Positions 12,929-24,597 of a DNA stretch of 64,000 bases are shown here, piece by piece. The translations under genes and the position numbers were made by a program. Position 1 is the first letter of the stretch. Each line of letters starts with the position of its first letter. Source of the stretch: Hemerocallis citrina (Eukaryota > Streptophyta > Magnoliopsida > Asparagales > Asphodelaceae); NCBI GenBank assembly GCA_017893485.1, contig JACEHZ010000589.1:124001-188000 (forward strand). Reading direction: 5' to 3'. Below the pieces are notes generated by a model. It was not told the DNA's origin. It saw only the letters and a list, made by a program, of their open reading frames with translations, and did not search any database.

Positions 12929-13955
12929 AAAATCGTTTGGAGCAGGCTGGAGATAGTTTTCTATTGTGATAAATCTAACCATTAGGCAAACAACATAAGC
13001 TTATTCTAGCTAAATAAATGAAATGAAAATTATTTTTATTTTTTGTAATAAGTTAATTCCATGGTTGCTACACATAAGAATGTGATCAATAAAGCCGAGA
13101 TCACATTTGAGATAAGATTTGACTATAGTTGTGAGTTTTTTTTTTTACAATAGGAGGTAACAATGGCGAAATCCGTTCTTCTAAGAGGGAGAATCACCTA
13201 AAGTGTATGATTTACTTTTCTCAATTTTATGGATTTACTAAATCTTGCTCTTATTCAACATTTAAAAGTGAGTTTACAATATTTGTTTAGTTTTCTTATT
13301 CATCTTCTAAATTTTGTCCTTTTAAAAATTGCTCTATAATTCTAAGCTATTTCTAAATTTATTGTTTTAATTTCAGGAGTCTTACTCAGTTACTCTTAAC
13401 ATGGGTCTTAGCTGCGTAGTTAGGACTCTTCCTCTAGGCTACACGGTTTCAATTTTCAAAAGGGACTAGGAAACTTTTGGATGGAAGACCATAAGCCAAT
13501 TTTCTTTATATTTTTGAAATTTGGTTCTTCGTTTATTTCGAAATGCACTTTTTTTTACTAGCAAAAAGCACTATAATTAAACTTATTTTCTACTCTAAAC
13601 TGAACTTATTGTTGTTAAATTCAGTTTTAATTAAACAGGTTACCAAGAATATGAGTTAGATATGCTAGTAGACCAGTCCGATATGAATCCTATATGCGTA
13701 TAAAATTGACTACTTAGGTATTATCGTAAACATTGACTACAAGCATCTTATTTTTTTAAAAAAATTAAATTTATTTCTAAATTTTGGTACCTCAATTAAT
13801 CATAATTATTTATTTATTTGAAATTTAGTCCCTTAATTTGGGTAGTTTGATCAGTTTATCCACAATTCTCATTTTTCTGGGGTTCAGCCAAACATTAGGA
13901 GAGGGCAAATTCCCAAAGGCCTACCGCACCGAATGTGAAATCCAAAGTAAGGGAT
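12929..13955 (+). repeat. Segmental-duplication arm B
   Basis: This is colinear with 5817-6555 and 7529-7826. The exon-like block is retained at about 13375-13462. Relative to arm A it lacks about 970 bp at 13668, at a junction with only short microhomology. The short open frame around 13838-14050 crosses the end of the duplication and is not supported as a gene. Confidence 0.7.
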
Positions 13956-14524
13956 CAAATGACAATTACTGTGCCTTGAGACTAAACAGAAAAATGCCAC
14001 TAACTGAGGGATCATATTACAAAAACCCTAATAATTTTTTAATGTCCTAATCTGATTTTAAATTTTGATTTCCTCCAGTTTGTTTCGGCACAACTGTGCA
14101 ATCACACAACACACTAGGAAAATGAGGAGAGCCCAAATCAGCTGATTTTTTAATGTCTTGTAGGCCCCATTTGACTAAATAGATAACGACGACCCAAGCA
14201 TATTTCTCCTCTTTCTTTCAGTCCAATCATCTCCAATTTATAAAGCCTAGGCCCATTTTGTACTTCGTGAAAAAGATTCAAATTCCGGAGCCCACATAAT
14301 TTATAGGCCAAAGCCCCAGCTGTACACCTGGAAATGGTCGGGCTTGAATTGGCTGGATCTTGGCTAATGGGCTGGGCGTTAAGGAGGTGGAGCAGGTGAG
14401 TGGGCAGATCTTGAAGGGCAGGAATTTTTTGCCGGCATAGGCCACTTTTTGAAAATATTTGTGTTTTTGGGCCAGTTTTCCAACTATTAGCGCTTTTGGG
14501 CTGCTATGTGCCACGTCAGCAGTG
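13956..14524. other. Intergenic, no gene seen
   Basis: This is non-coding sequence to the right of duplication arm B, moderately GC-rich after 14280. No family similarity was recognised. Confidence 0.4.
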
Positions 14525-14584
14525 GCAGCTTTTTCCCCGTAACGGGGTCAGTGTCAAGAACGCTCGGCACTTGGTGCCGACCCC
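14525..14584 (+). repeat. Solitary two-hairpin unit related to the Tat array
   Basis: It carries two perfect stems, CCCCG-TAA-CGGGG and TCGGCA-cttgg-TGCCGA, in the same order and spacing as each unit of the array at 56625-57845. The linker TCAGTGTCAAGAACGC resembles TCGGTGTCACGAATGC of the array. It is a single copy, about 42 kb from the array. Confidence 0.7.
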
Positions 14585-14638
14585 AAATTTTCCCCAAATT
14601 TTCCCCTCAAAATTTGAGAATTTAGTTTCAAAATAGGG

Positions 14639-15745
14639 TTGGACGGTAGATCGAATCTTGTCCCGTTCAATTTTTTTTTTTAATTAAAAAAAATGACAGA
14701 CGATACATCTTATCTCGTCGATCACAAATAAGGAAAAATATATATATATATTTATCGGATGGAATATCATATCCCGTCTGAGGAATTTTTTTATTTTTTA
14801 AAACATGCACGGATGAGATTTGAAATCCTGCCCCACATGTGTGGGGTCAAAATGAGAGCACGAACAATGGAAGGAGTCTGGTCTGAGAGAACTTTTTTTA
14901 AAAAAATGGATTTTTGCTGGACGATGGATCATCTCCCGTTTTGAATTTTTTTTCTCCCTAATTTACCATCACTTTAACTAACTTTAGCATGATACATCAT
15001 TTCCATCTTTGGATTGTGGGTACAAAAAAAAAGGATGCATAACATACTCACTGTTGGATTATTTATGCTCAACTTTTAATTATTTCTTTCATATCAATCC
15101 CTTCACACTCATATCAATTTCACTGTATCACTTTTTTTTCCCTTTACTATTTACAATGTGAAGCAACAGTTAACATTTCTAATTCTATTTAACACTCTGT
15201 TACTCGTTCGGTTCGTACTACAATCAACAAAATCCAGAATTAAATGTGATATTTATCTTTCACATACTTCTCAGTCCCTCGTCTCAATGGCTCAATTCAA
15301 CTCATCTTCTAACACAAATTTATCCCGACGAAGAGAACGAGGATGCTGCAATACTCTTCTAATAGCCATATGCAAATATTTTCGATGGCAGTTCAACAAA
15401 GCCAACATACAAATAACAATCGATATATTCGACGCCAAAGTAGAGATGGTGAAATATGCCTTCGAAGGGATTAATTTTCAGAAAACCCCATTTACGGCGA
15501 TAATCTAGTGAAGATTGGGGTTGAAAGGGGGGGTATTTCAGTCATTCAAAAAAGCTAATTAATTTTATTTAAGAGACAGGTGATCTTATTTCATCATATA
15601 CATTGGGACAAAATTGAACGGATGAGAGTTCATCTCCCGTCCAATATATTTTTATGAAAAAAATTGGGCGAAGCTTCATTTCTCGTCGGATTGTTTTAAA
15701 AAAAGAAAAAAAAAAAAGACCAAATTTCATATTCCGTCCGATAGA
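14639..15745. repeat. Dispersed short palindromes (GACGG...CCGTC type)
   Basis: About eight imperfect 25-32-bp inverted repeats of the form GGACGG-ATGA-TCAT-CCCGTCC occur near 14640, 14697, 14756, 14812, 14918, 15617, 15661 and 15718. The first five are spaced 50-110 bp apart. Between them lies AT-rich non-coding sequence. The pattern recalls subterminal repeats of a DNA transposon, but no terminal repeats or target duplication were found. Confidence 0.45.
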
Positions 15746-15954
15746 ACTAACCGTCAACAATCTCTTGGGACAAATTTAATCTTTCGATTGCTAAAATATC
15801 CAAATTCATATATCATTTCTCAAATATACAAGAGCACTGTTTCTCTAAAATTCGAAATTTCCAAATATCGGAAACGACTACTGCTCATATTTTACTAAAA
15901 TTTTGAATTTTTGGTAATTTAAGAAAAAAAAGAAAAAAAAAGGAAAGGGACTTC

Positions 15955-16054
15955 AGCCGTTGGATCCGGTCCAAAATTCAAAAGGCTCTCTTACTCCAAA
16001 TTCAAAATTCCAACAGCCTTAAATACAGCAATAAAATCCCATATGACCGTTGTA
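15955..16054 (+). promoter_or_regulatory. Two MSA-like (G2/M) motifs upstream of the kinesin remnant
   Basis: AGCCGTTGGA at 15955-15964 fits the reverse complement of the mitosis-specific activator consensus YCYAACGGYY at every position. GACCGTTGTA at 16045-16054 fits at nine of ten. They lie about 200 and 110 bases before the first ATG of the kinesin remnant. MSA elements drive G2/M transcription of plant mitotic genes, including kinesins, through MYB3R factors. The site role here is inferred. Confidence 0.4.
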
Positions 16055-16154
16055 AACCACCCCCCCTTCTCACTCTTTAATTGTTCTTGATCAATCTCTT
16101 CAATTCTGCCCAAAAAAAAAAAAAAAAAAAAAAGGATTGATACGAGAACAAACC

Positions 16155-19100
16155 ATGGGTGAGGTGAGGAAGCCAAAGAACTATCGGCCCTTGAAGAGAT
16201 CACCGAAGAATTCCAACCCCATGTATATATCTCTTCATCTTTCCTTCAATCTTTTAGATTCGAATTTGAATTTTCTTCTTTTTTTGGTTGATTGTTTTGA
16301 AATGGGTTTTCTTTTCTGATTATAATTGTATGATAAAGCGCGGAACTTATTAATGTTTCTTGTTTGTTTGTTGTGAATCAGAAGATGGAGAGATCTTGCC
16401 CGAGAATGGATCATGTCAAGAAATTGGTATAGATTCGATCTTTAGTTGAATTAATGTGTACTCTGTTCGATTTTATTGATGTTTTTTTTTTTATTATTAC
16501 GTTTTTCTCGGTTGAGTTTACAAGATGAGGATTCGGTCAATTCAGAAGAGATTGATGATGAACAAGCCAACATTCAGGTGATCAAGCTCTCTCTTTCTCT
16601 CTCTCTATATATCTCTATTTTCTTAATGAAAATAAAATTTGAGAAATGGGTTCTTTTTTCAATTCTTTTAGGAATTCAAAGATGGCTGTACCATCTCTTC
16701 TTTAAGTTCAGAAGAGATGTTGAAGGTATCTACTTCGGTGGTTTAATTCGATCAGTCTCACAATTCGAAGTTGTGACTTGTTTGCTCTGATAATTCATGT
16801 TAGATCATGTTTTACCCAAACGTAGTTATGCTACAAACTCGATGTTTATGTTACAGAGGGTTGCAATTTCTTAGTTTTGCCTACCTGAAGACAGTTTTTT
16901 GGTTACCAAAGTCCGATATCTTTTTACCATCAATATATATCAATTTATAGGTATAACCCCTTAATTAGCTGCATGTTTAGATCCACATGGTGTAGATTAT
17001 ATGCTGAATTAACTAGCTATTCTGCAACACAGAGCTATATTATTCGGTTGCATTTATGTGTATCTGATATAGTGTTATTTAGTGTTTCCACATTCTTATA
17101 AAGATTACTTTACTCGTGTGTAATTAACAAGATCTGTGTTTAAGTTTCAACTAGAGAGTTCTCTATTAATCAATCTCCTTGCAATATTTTACATTAAGTA
17201 TGGTTCAATTAGAGAGTTCTCTATTTCTTCAATTAAGTTATTAATGTATAAATGTGTTTAATATAATATGATCGGTATATGTTAGAATATGAATATACAT
17301 CCCTCAACGAATCAACCCTCATGACAACTTAGGAGTTTTAGTTTAGTCACGACTCACGAGGACACTACGTACGGTATTAGAGTCACTCAGATTCTAAGTA
17401 GCAGAGACACGGCGATATTTGAAAGAACTATCTTAAAATATCCAGTGCTATGTCAGATTTGTGTCTGACATGGCATCGTTACCAAATTGAGTTTTCCGTG
17501 CTTCATAGCTCAGGTTTGGCTCCTACCAGGCACATGTTTGTAGTGGAAAATCTTAATAAATATACCATGTTTCTGCCCACCAAACAGGCTCTCAACCTGC
17601 ATTTGCATGCTAGAATGTAAATCTAAATTGCTCAACCATCACTATTAGCTACTACAATGTTTTGGTGTAGTGACATAGACATTCAACAGTAAACACTCAC
17701 AATAAGAATTATCTCTTTCAACAGTAAGCAATTATCTCTTTTATTTAATTTTTAGTATACATCTGCTTTGTTTGAATTAGGAGCTACTCAATGCCTATGA
17801 ATGAAATTCAGTAGCTACCAAATGAAGCTAACCAATGGTCCATCAAACTATACCCTATATATACTAAGGCCATGTGTTTTGGGATTTTTTAAATGTTTTT
17901 TTAATAAAAAGGCAAGTAGGCTTAGATTGTAAAAAAAGATACCAAGCATAGTTTAAGAAAGAAAGTCGTTAAAGTACAACAGCAAAGTTTCTTAATATAG
18001 AGCAAGATTTAGTTTCGAATTTTTCTTATAGTAAACTTTGGTCTCCAAAGTATATGAAAGAAACTTCATTGAATGCCAGCTAATAATCTTTAACTCGTTA
18101 TCCTGTTGTACACAAGGATCTTTATGAACCACCACCAATGGCAATTAGTTCGAGCTTGCAATAGTAACTAAAATTATCTTGCTGCTGCATGAGAGTAGAT
18201 TCAAACTTGCAGCTCACTCTCGTTACTTACTATGCAATACCTTATAGTCCAGAGCTTCTCTTTGCTAATTGTTTTCTTTCATAATTGTTTAGGTTAAAAT
18301 CAAGATTTACATTTTTTTAAATTTTTATGTGCACTTTTCAGCAAGTTGACTTTAATCTGCACACAGATCGTGTTTGCTGAGACATTGCCAGTTGTCAGAT
18401 CAGTACTAGATGGACATAATGTCTGTATATTTGCTTACGGGCAGACTAGAACCGGCAAAACTTTCACTATGGAAGGAACCTTGGAAAATTGATGTGTCAA
18501 CTAACGACCATTGGAATAACTATAAGTTCCACTAAGAGGTCTTCAATGATCATATGTGAGTTTCCTTCTTCAATGAGCATTCAAATTAAGAAGTAATTGT
18601 ATGTTTTTTCTCTTTTGTTGTCAAAATTTAGTTGAATTTAGTTAAAACTTGGTCATATATTCAGTTACATCTAATTGTTGTTGCAGGTTGGAATTAAGGC
18701 AAGTAGCAGATGGAACACAGGATGTGTCTCAAATCCTTAGCATGAAGGATATCTGGGAGACTCTCCAAACGGGGAAAAATAACAGACTGGTTGGATTTAC
18801 CAAGTCTTACTGGTAATGTTGTTGTAAAGTTATATCTTTTCGGTACATTTTTAGTCTCACTGGTAACAGACTGGATGGATTTTACCAAGTCTCACTGGTA
18901 ACAGACTGGTTGGATTTTACCAATTCAGAAGGCTGGGTTCCTCTCTTAAGTAATTGATATCTGCATTTAAAAATTGTCGTCTTGCATAACTGTCATAAAA
19001 AGTGTCGTCATGAAAATATTTTTGACTACAGGTTTTCTGGAAGAGCTAAAATAACTTTTAGTCAATTTTGCTAACACCTATTTTATCTAAAAATGCTTTG

Positions 19101-19323
19101 AGTTAGAAAGTAGTTTTAGGCTCTCCAAAAGCAACATTAGGTCATTATTATTTCTTCTTTCACAGCTTGGTGAGAGTGACCATGCAAAGGAGAATGAGCC
19201 ACATGTGGCTTGTTGATTTAGCTGGAAGTGAGCGAATGGGAAAAACTGAGGTGGAAGGAGAAAGCTTGAAGGAATCTCTTGCTACAAAGCTCGAAGCTTA
19301 CTCACTTGCTTACAAAGCTCTTT
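16155..19323 (+). pseudogene. Kinesin-14-like motor gene, decayed
   Basis: Exon-like pieces with GT/AG borders begin at ATG 16155 (MGEVRKPKNYRPLKR), continue at 16382-16426, about 16525-16578 and about 16674-16728, and enter the motor domain at 18367. There the text [34 protein letters not shown] carries the ATP-binding P-loop (normally GQTGTGKT). The next piece (about 18687-18786) reads LELRQVADG, and the one at 19166 reads WLVDLAGSERMGKTEVEGE, the switch II region with the EVEGE text of plant kinesin-14. After the P-loop exon, stops (TGA, TAA, TAA) sit in what should be coding sequence. The switch I SSRSH region is missing, and the last piece runs into TAG at 19323. The motor C-terminus is absent, so the gene is dead. 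Confidence 0.85.
16801..18360. other. Large intron-like gap of the kinesin remnant
   Basis: This is AT-rich, non-coding sequence between the N-terminal exons and the motor exons. The missing N-terminal motor exons may have been lost here. No transposon termini were recognised. Confidence 0.4.
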
Positions 19324-22137
19324 AGGTGTGTGTTTCTGTTTCATCTTTTTCACTTTCATGCTACCATGGGAATCAACTTGGTTTTAGATATCATCCTTTT
19401 AATGTTTAGGGGATACTTTTATAAGGCCCATTGTTGTACGACAAAATTTCTGTTAGCAACTTTTAAGTTTATTTTACACTTCAAATCCCTCGTTGTCTAA
19501 AATATTTCATCCACCCCTGTTTTTACACGAAACTATTCTGGACATAAATATATCGGTTGTAATTTACTTGGTCACTTATGATGTATTTCAAATATACTTT
19601 TTCTTAATGGAAATGTGCTAATTTTATTTGCTGTTCTGTTTTGTGTTCAGTTCCAATTAGCAGTTAAAAATAGAATGTGTTCTTCAAAACAGTTTTAAAG
19701 GTGATGTAAGGGTTTTAAAGTGTATAAAAAGAAATCATAAGGCTAATAGATGAGAAAAAATTCCCTTATTTCAACTTTTAACTCTTGCTTTCACGTTACA
19801 ATGACAATCATATCCAATAGGACCAATATTGATACTGGTTTATCCCGAAAAAATAAGCAGGGGGGAGACTGTAAGACTCTTATAGAGAAACACCCTGCTC
19901 TATAAACTTCGCAAGTAGAAACAGAGGAATCGAGTATGGCCCTGCTAAAAAACAGTAAAATCCAGCAGAAAGTTTCAAGCATATTTTGCTCATCTCTCTC
20001 TCTCTCTCTCTTGTGTATATATATGGGGGAGTGATCATGTGAGGCCCTCCCTCCCTCTTATATATACATACATACACACACACCCTACTAAGTGACACAT
20101 TGGATAAGTAAAAATAACTGAACCTTATTTTGCTCATCTTCACTTTTCAAATATATGATACATGCAGTAACTTTTCTTTTCAAATTAATATACAAAAAAC
20201 CCTTCTAATGTAAAAGTAAACAAATTTATATGTTTTCCACCCTATTTTTCTAAACAAACAGCCCCCTATACCTAGTTAGTGTTCCAAATTTGTGAAATAA
20301 CCATTTTTTGTCTTTGAATTTTTAGGACAAAAGCCAAATCAAATTTGTATGTAATAAATTTTTTTTCTCTACCAGGTGATCTCGTACAATACAAAAGTTA
20401 GAAACAAATTAAGAAAAAAAAGTTTAAACATAAGATAAAAATGAGACAGCACTTTGAAGCCTTTATGAATAAATAGCACGGGTAACAAGTTTGTTTTGAA
20501 ACAAGGGTACAATATAAAATTTTCCAATGATAAAAGTTCGATGGACAACTATAAACTAATTTTGTTGTTCATTGAGACTTTAAGTGCAACAATAAACTTC
20601 ATTGGTGTCGTGATTGACTTATTGTTGATCGTGATTCTAAGCAAAAGATAAATTAATTAGATGCTATATGATCAGCCTAAATTCTATTTGGTAACACCAT
20701 TCAGATTGCAATGAGTTAAGCATGAGATGTGTCGCATATAATGTATATAAAGTAATATAATGGTAATATTCTTATACAATTTTAAGAAGAAGAATATTTT
20801 AAACAACGTTGTGCACAAATGAATGCCACAAATCTTTAAATTTGAGTTGAGGTTGTTAGGATATTGGAGAAAATCAATCATGCATATTACATGGTAGTGA
20901 TATTTCTTCAGCATAATTATCTTAATAGTTATTTTGTATTTGTGGCCACTAGCTGAAAAGAAGTTAGATCTTTTACAATCATGCATATTACATGGTAGTT
21001 GTATTACCTTAGCATAATTATCTTAATAGTTATTTTGTATATGTGCCCACTAGCTGAAAAGAAGTGTCATATTCTTTTACTTTTACTTTTTTTTCTTTTT
21101 TTGTAAAATTCACATAGTGTCGTGTTCTTGATAGTTGATGCAGTCTTATTATTTGAAGTTCAAATACGTAAAATTGTTAGTTTTTTTCTTCTTCTTTTTG
21201 TACTATTGTCTTTTATTATTTACAAATAACACTTATAAGAAAATTTAGGGATTCAATGTCCATATACTTTGTTTCCATACAACTTTAATCTGTCAGTAAG
21301 TATCTCCTTATTCAAGAAATAATTAAGCTTGCTTTCTTATGGACAGGTGCTGCGTTGGCAACAAATAAAGAAAGGTGAAGACAGGAAGGAGGGAGAGGTA
21401 TCGAGGAGTAAACTTTTTTTGGTCTTTAGTCTTGCTGCGGTGCGACTATGTTTTTGATAATGTCGTTTACTCATTTTTGTGGGTATCGATGGTCGTGTTT
21501 TGACTCTTTTGTATGTATTGTGGCTAGCGGCAGATGACTGTTGGCCGTACTAGCTTATTGCATGATGTTTTTGGCTGTTGTTTATATTTCTCTACTGCAT
21601 TTTGTAATGTTTATCCCATTATGTTCCTGGATGTGGCTGTGTTGCTCTGCATTGTCTTTCTTTATTTTTTTGGGGACTATCTAGTTTGTTGTAATCAGTC
21701 TCAATTTGGTTTTGTTGAGACTCTTTTGTTTGGGCAGCAGCGTGTTCTTGACCAAGTTGGATGTTTTCTGGTTGCGGCTTTGCTTTGGTGTTGCTAGCTT
21801 GTGTTTTTTTGCTACTTCAACCAGTTATTTTAATTTTTCTATTTTATGAATTGTAATTTTACTTCTTCTGTTCTTGTATTACTTTTTCTCTTTGTTTAGG
21901 CCACATCATGTGCATCCAATGAAGAGGATCACTGTTGTTTTTCTTGCTACTTATTAATGAATTTTCGCTGGTTTTTACCATGTTAAATATGTATATAAAG
22001 AATCCCCTGCTTCTGCTCCGCCTCTAATTTGTTGGGAAGTATAATCTTTCTTTCCTTTGGGTATATTTTGAAATTAGAATAGCATGGACAATTTAAAAAT
22101 TAATACGTACGTTCCGAGCATGGAAAGTGTGACAACC
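19324..22137. other. Non-coding stretch, no gene recognised
   Basis: AT-rich DNA with CT and TA microsatellites at about 19993-20035 and CA-rich sequence at 20066-20083. A roughly 100-bp direct tandem duplication lies at 20877-20978 and 20979-21069 (units starting ATCATGCATATTACATGG). A TG-rich stretch at 21420-21800 looks like untranslated transcript sequence but has no supported frame. Confidence 0.5.
20877..21069. repeat. Tandem duplication, about 100 bp x 2
   Basis: Two adjacent copies share ATGCATATTACATGGTAGT, AGCATAATTATCTTAATAG and CACTAGCTGAAAAGAAG. They differ by a few substitutions and a small indel. It is non-coding. Confidence 0.75.
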
Positions 22138-23397
22138 CAAAAAAAATCTCCCATTTTTAAAACTATTTCTTACTAGAATAATCTTAATAGATTTCAATTA
22201 AAATTTCGGCAAAGTCTCCCTTGAAATATTAGTCCTTTTACATAATTTTTTTACGGAATTATGCAAACAATAAAAAATATCACATCGCAGGCAATTAATA
22301 TAGATCCTCCCCAGGTCAATACAAGCAACATCATACATGCATCATATATATAGGGCTTTAGGGGCAAATATCATCATATGATGCAAGATACACAATAAAA
22401 ATCAAAATTTTGTTTGATAACATAATAGATCTTTTTGAAAAACCTTTAAAAAAATCCACACACATAACCCAATACTCCACAACAAGGCGGTTGGGTTCAA
22501 CATACTTTATCTCAGTACTATATATCATCATCACATACAGTTACATACATAATCTTCCAAAATACAGAATATTATACAGATTTTATCATCTATCCACATT
22601 CTACATGACTTAAAATAATAAAAGTATATAACAGATATATAATCTACTAACCCAACTACCAAAGAAAGTAAAACTACAAAACTAGGAAATCCAAGGTATA
22701 CCTCGCTCATACTCAGATCCTGGAAAAAGAGTCTAGGGGTCCACTCTCAGGGAGAGACTCCTCTAACCCCAAAAATAACAGGGTCAGCCAAAACTGGTGT
22801 GAGTATAGTCTACTAGGTTAGTTACTAGAAAAAATAAAATATAAAAGAAATTTAAAGAACTTACTGACATGAATACAAATGAATATATTCTGAAATTACA
22901 CATGAAAACATGATGAAAGAGAACTTGATAATGCACGAGAAGTAATTACTCTAGTCTACAACCAATCTATCATATCAACACCCAATCGATCTACCTTGAA
23001 GTTGTGCCTCGGCTGCTAATTCCCACCATTTCCATAGAAATATCGCTCGAGTAGTTCCTCGACAAAATTCCAGTTCCTTGACACAATTCCAAGGCGTACC
23101 AAACTCATGTTATATTTTATTTTTACTTGAATATTGATTCTTATCTCATAATACATTAACATTCATTCTCATCTCATAACACAACTTACTTTACTTTTTA
23201 TTCTCATTTTCATAATACAACTTACTTTACTTTTCCATTTTTCTCACGTAAATACTCATTTGATTAATTTGTCAATCAGTGCCTACATCATCATCAAACT
23301 GAAGCCGGTAGCCTAGTAAAATAAAGAAGCGGATGGATGCTCACACAGAGTCTTACACGTCTGAGGCTATGTCTTCCTCCTGACCCCATACCATCGA

Positions 23398-23600
23398 GGG
23401 GAATACACCGCACCCCAAACTGATAACTTGGGTAATATACACAGCACCCCAAGCCGATAACTTGGGTAATATAACACCATACCCCAAGCCGATAACTTGG
23501 GTAATATACACCGCACCCCAAACATAGTTTGGGTAATATAACACCGCACCCCAGATAAACTGGTTAGTATACACCGTACCCCAAGCCGATAACTTGGGTA
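23398..23600 (-). repeat. Tandem 45-50-bp repeat with a conserved hairpin
   Basis: Five to six units read CACCGCACCCCAAG, CCGATAA, CTTGGGTAATATA. The stem is CCCAAG/CTTGGG in most units, CCCAAAC/GTTTGGG in one (about 23516-23533) and CCAG/CTGG in another (about 23551-23563). The open frames on the minus strand here simply translate the repeat. Confidence 0.75.
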
Positions 23601-24597
23601 TTGTGAGGTTTAGCCCAAACTCCATGGATTCTGTAGGCACTGATAAATAAACATTTACTTTTTACTATGCATTAGTCACATGACTATCTCTTTTTATTCA
23701 AACACATCCATACGAGTGTAAAAAAAAATGCATCCCATTAATATCACCAATTAAAATCTATATATATATATATATATAATAAAACACAAAGAAAGCTATC
23801 AAGTGGCTCTCATTCATTTGGAAGAAAATCAACGGTCTAGATTTTTCTCCCAAAAGAAATTTTCCCTCCCAAATGTCCCCCCCCCCCCCCCCCCCCCCCC
23901 ACACAAAAATTCAAAATTTTCCCCCCAAAACAAAACAACTCCTTCATTTATTACTCTCTCGTCCTCCTATTTTCTCCTTTTTCATAATTCTCTCTCTTTC
24001 TTCTCTTCTTTCTTTACTAAGGTATGTCAAAAAAAAACATTGAGGTTATGCAATTTCGGATTATACTTCTTTTTATTATTTCAAATTTTTAATTATGTTT
24101 TTTTCGGATTATGCTTTCATAACTCAATAACATTCACTTCCATTTAATTGGTTTTGAATTACCATATTTGATCTGATTGTATTATACTTCGCTGAGTAAT
24201 TGTTTTAGATTAGAATGCTTCACTGAGTTAATTTTGATTAGAATACTTTTTTTATTATGCAATTTCGGATTATGGTTTTTTTTAGTATTTGGGCATTTTC
24301 TGCTTTGAAAGATCGTTGCAACTTCTTTAATTGACTTGCTTGATCGTGCTTTTATGGACAAATCCATGCTTAATCCCCGTATTTCGAGTTTTTGTAGCTG
24401 CAAAATTGTATCTTGATCTGCATTGCTGCATTTTCACTTCACGTATATATCACAACAAATTTTTTCTTTTAAATTCATACATGGTTAATTACATAAAAAA
24501 CAAAGATGGGGGACTAACTCATACAGTTAGAAAATGAATTGCTACTTATGTTAGACTACAAATCAACAAAGAAATCTCATATGCTCAAGTCACACAT

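Noticed and set aside
13838..14050. 70-codon frame with a hydrophobic start
   Set aside because: It spans the end of a segmental duplication, and the first half is disrupted in the partner arm (7741-7826).
21534..21797. 87-codon hydrophobic frame
   Set aside because: TG-rich sequence without codon bias, motif or splice context; looks like untranslated or random sequence.
23294..23640. Three overlapping minus-strand frames with YYPSY/LGVWC repeats
   Set aside because: They translate the hairpin tandem repeat in three frames.
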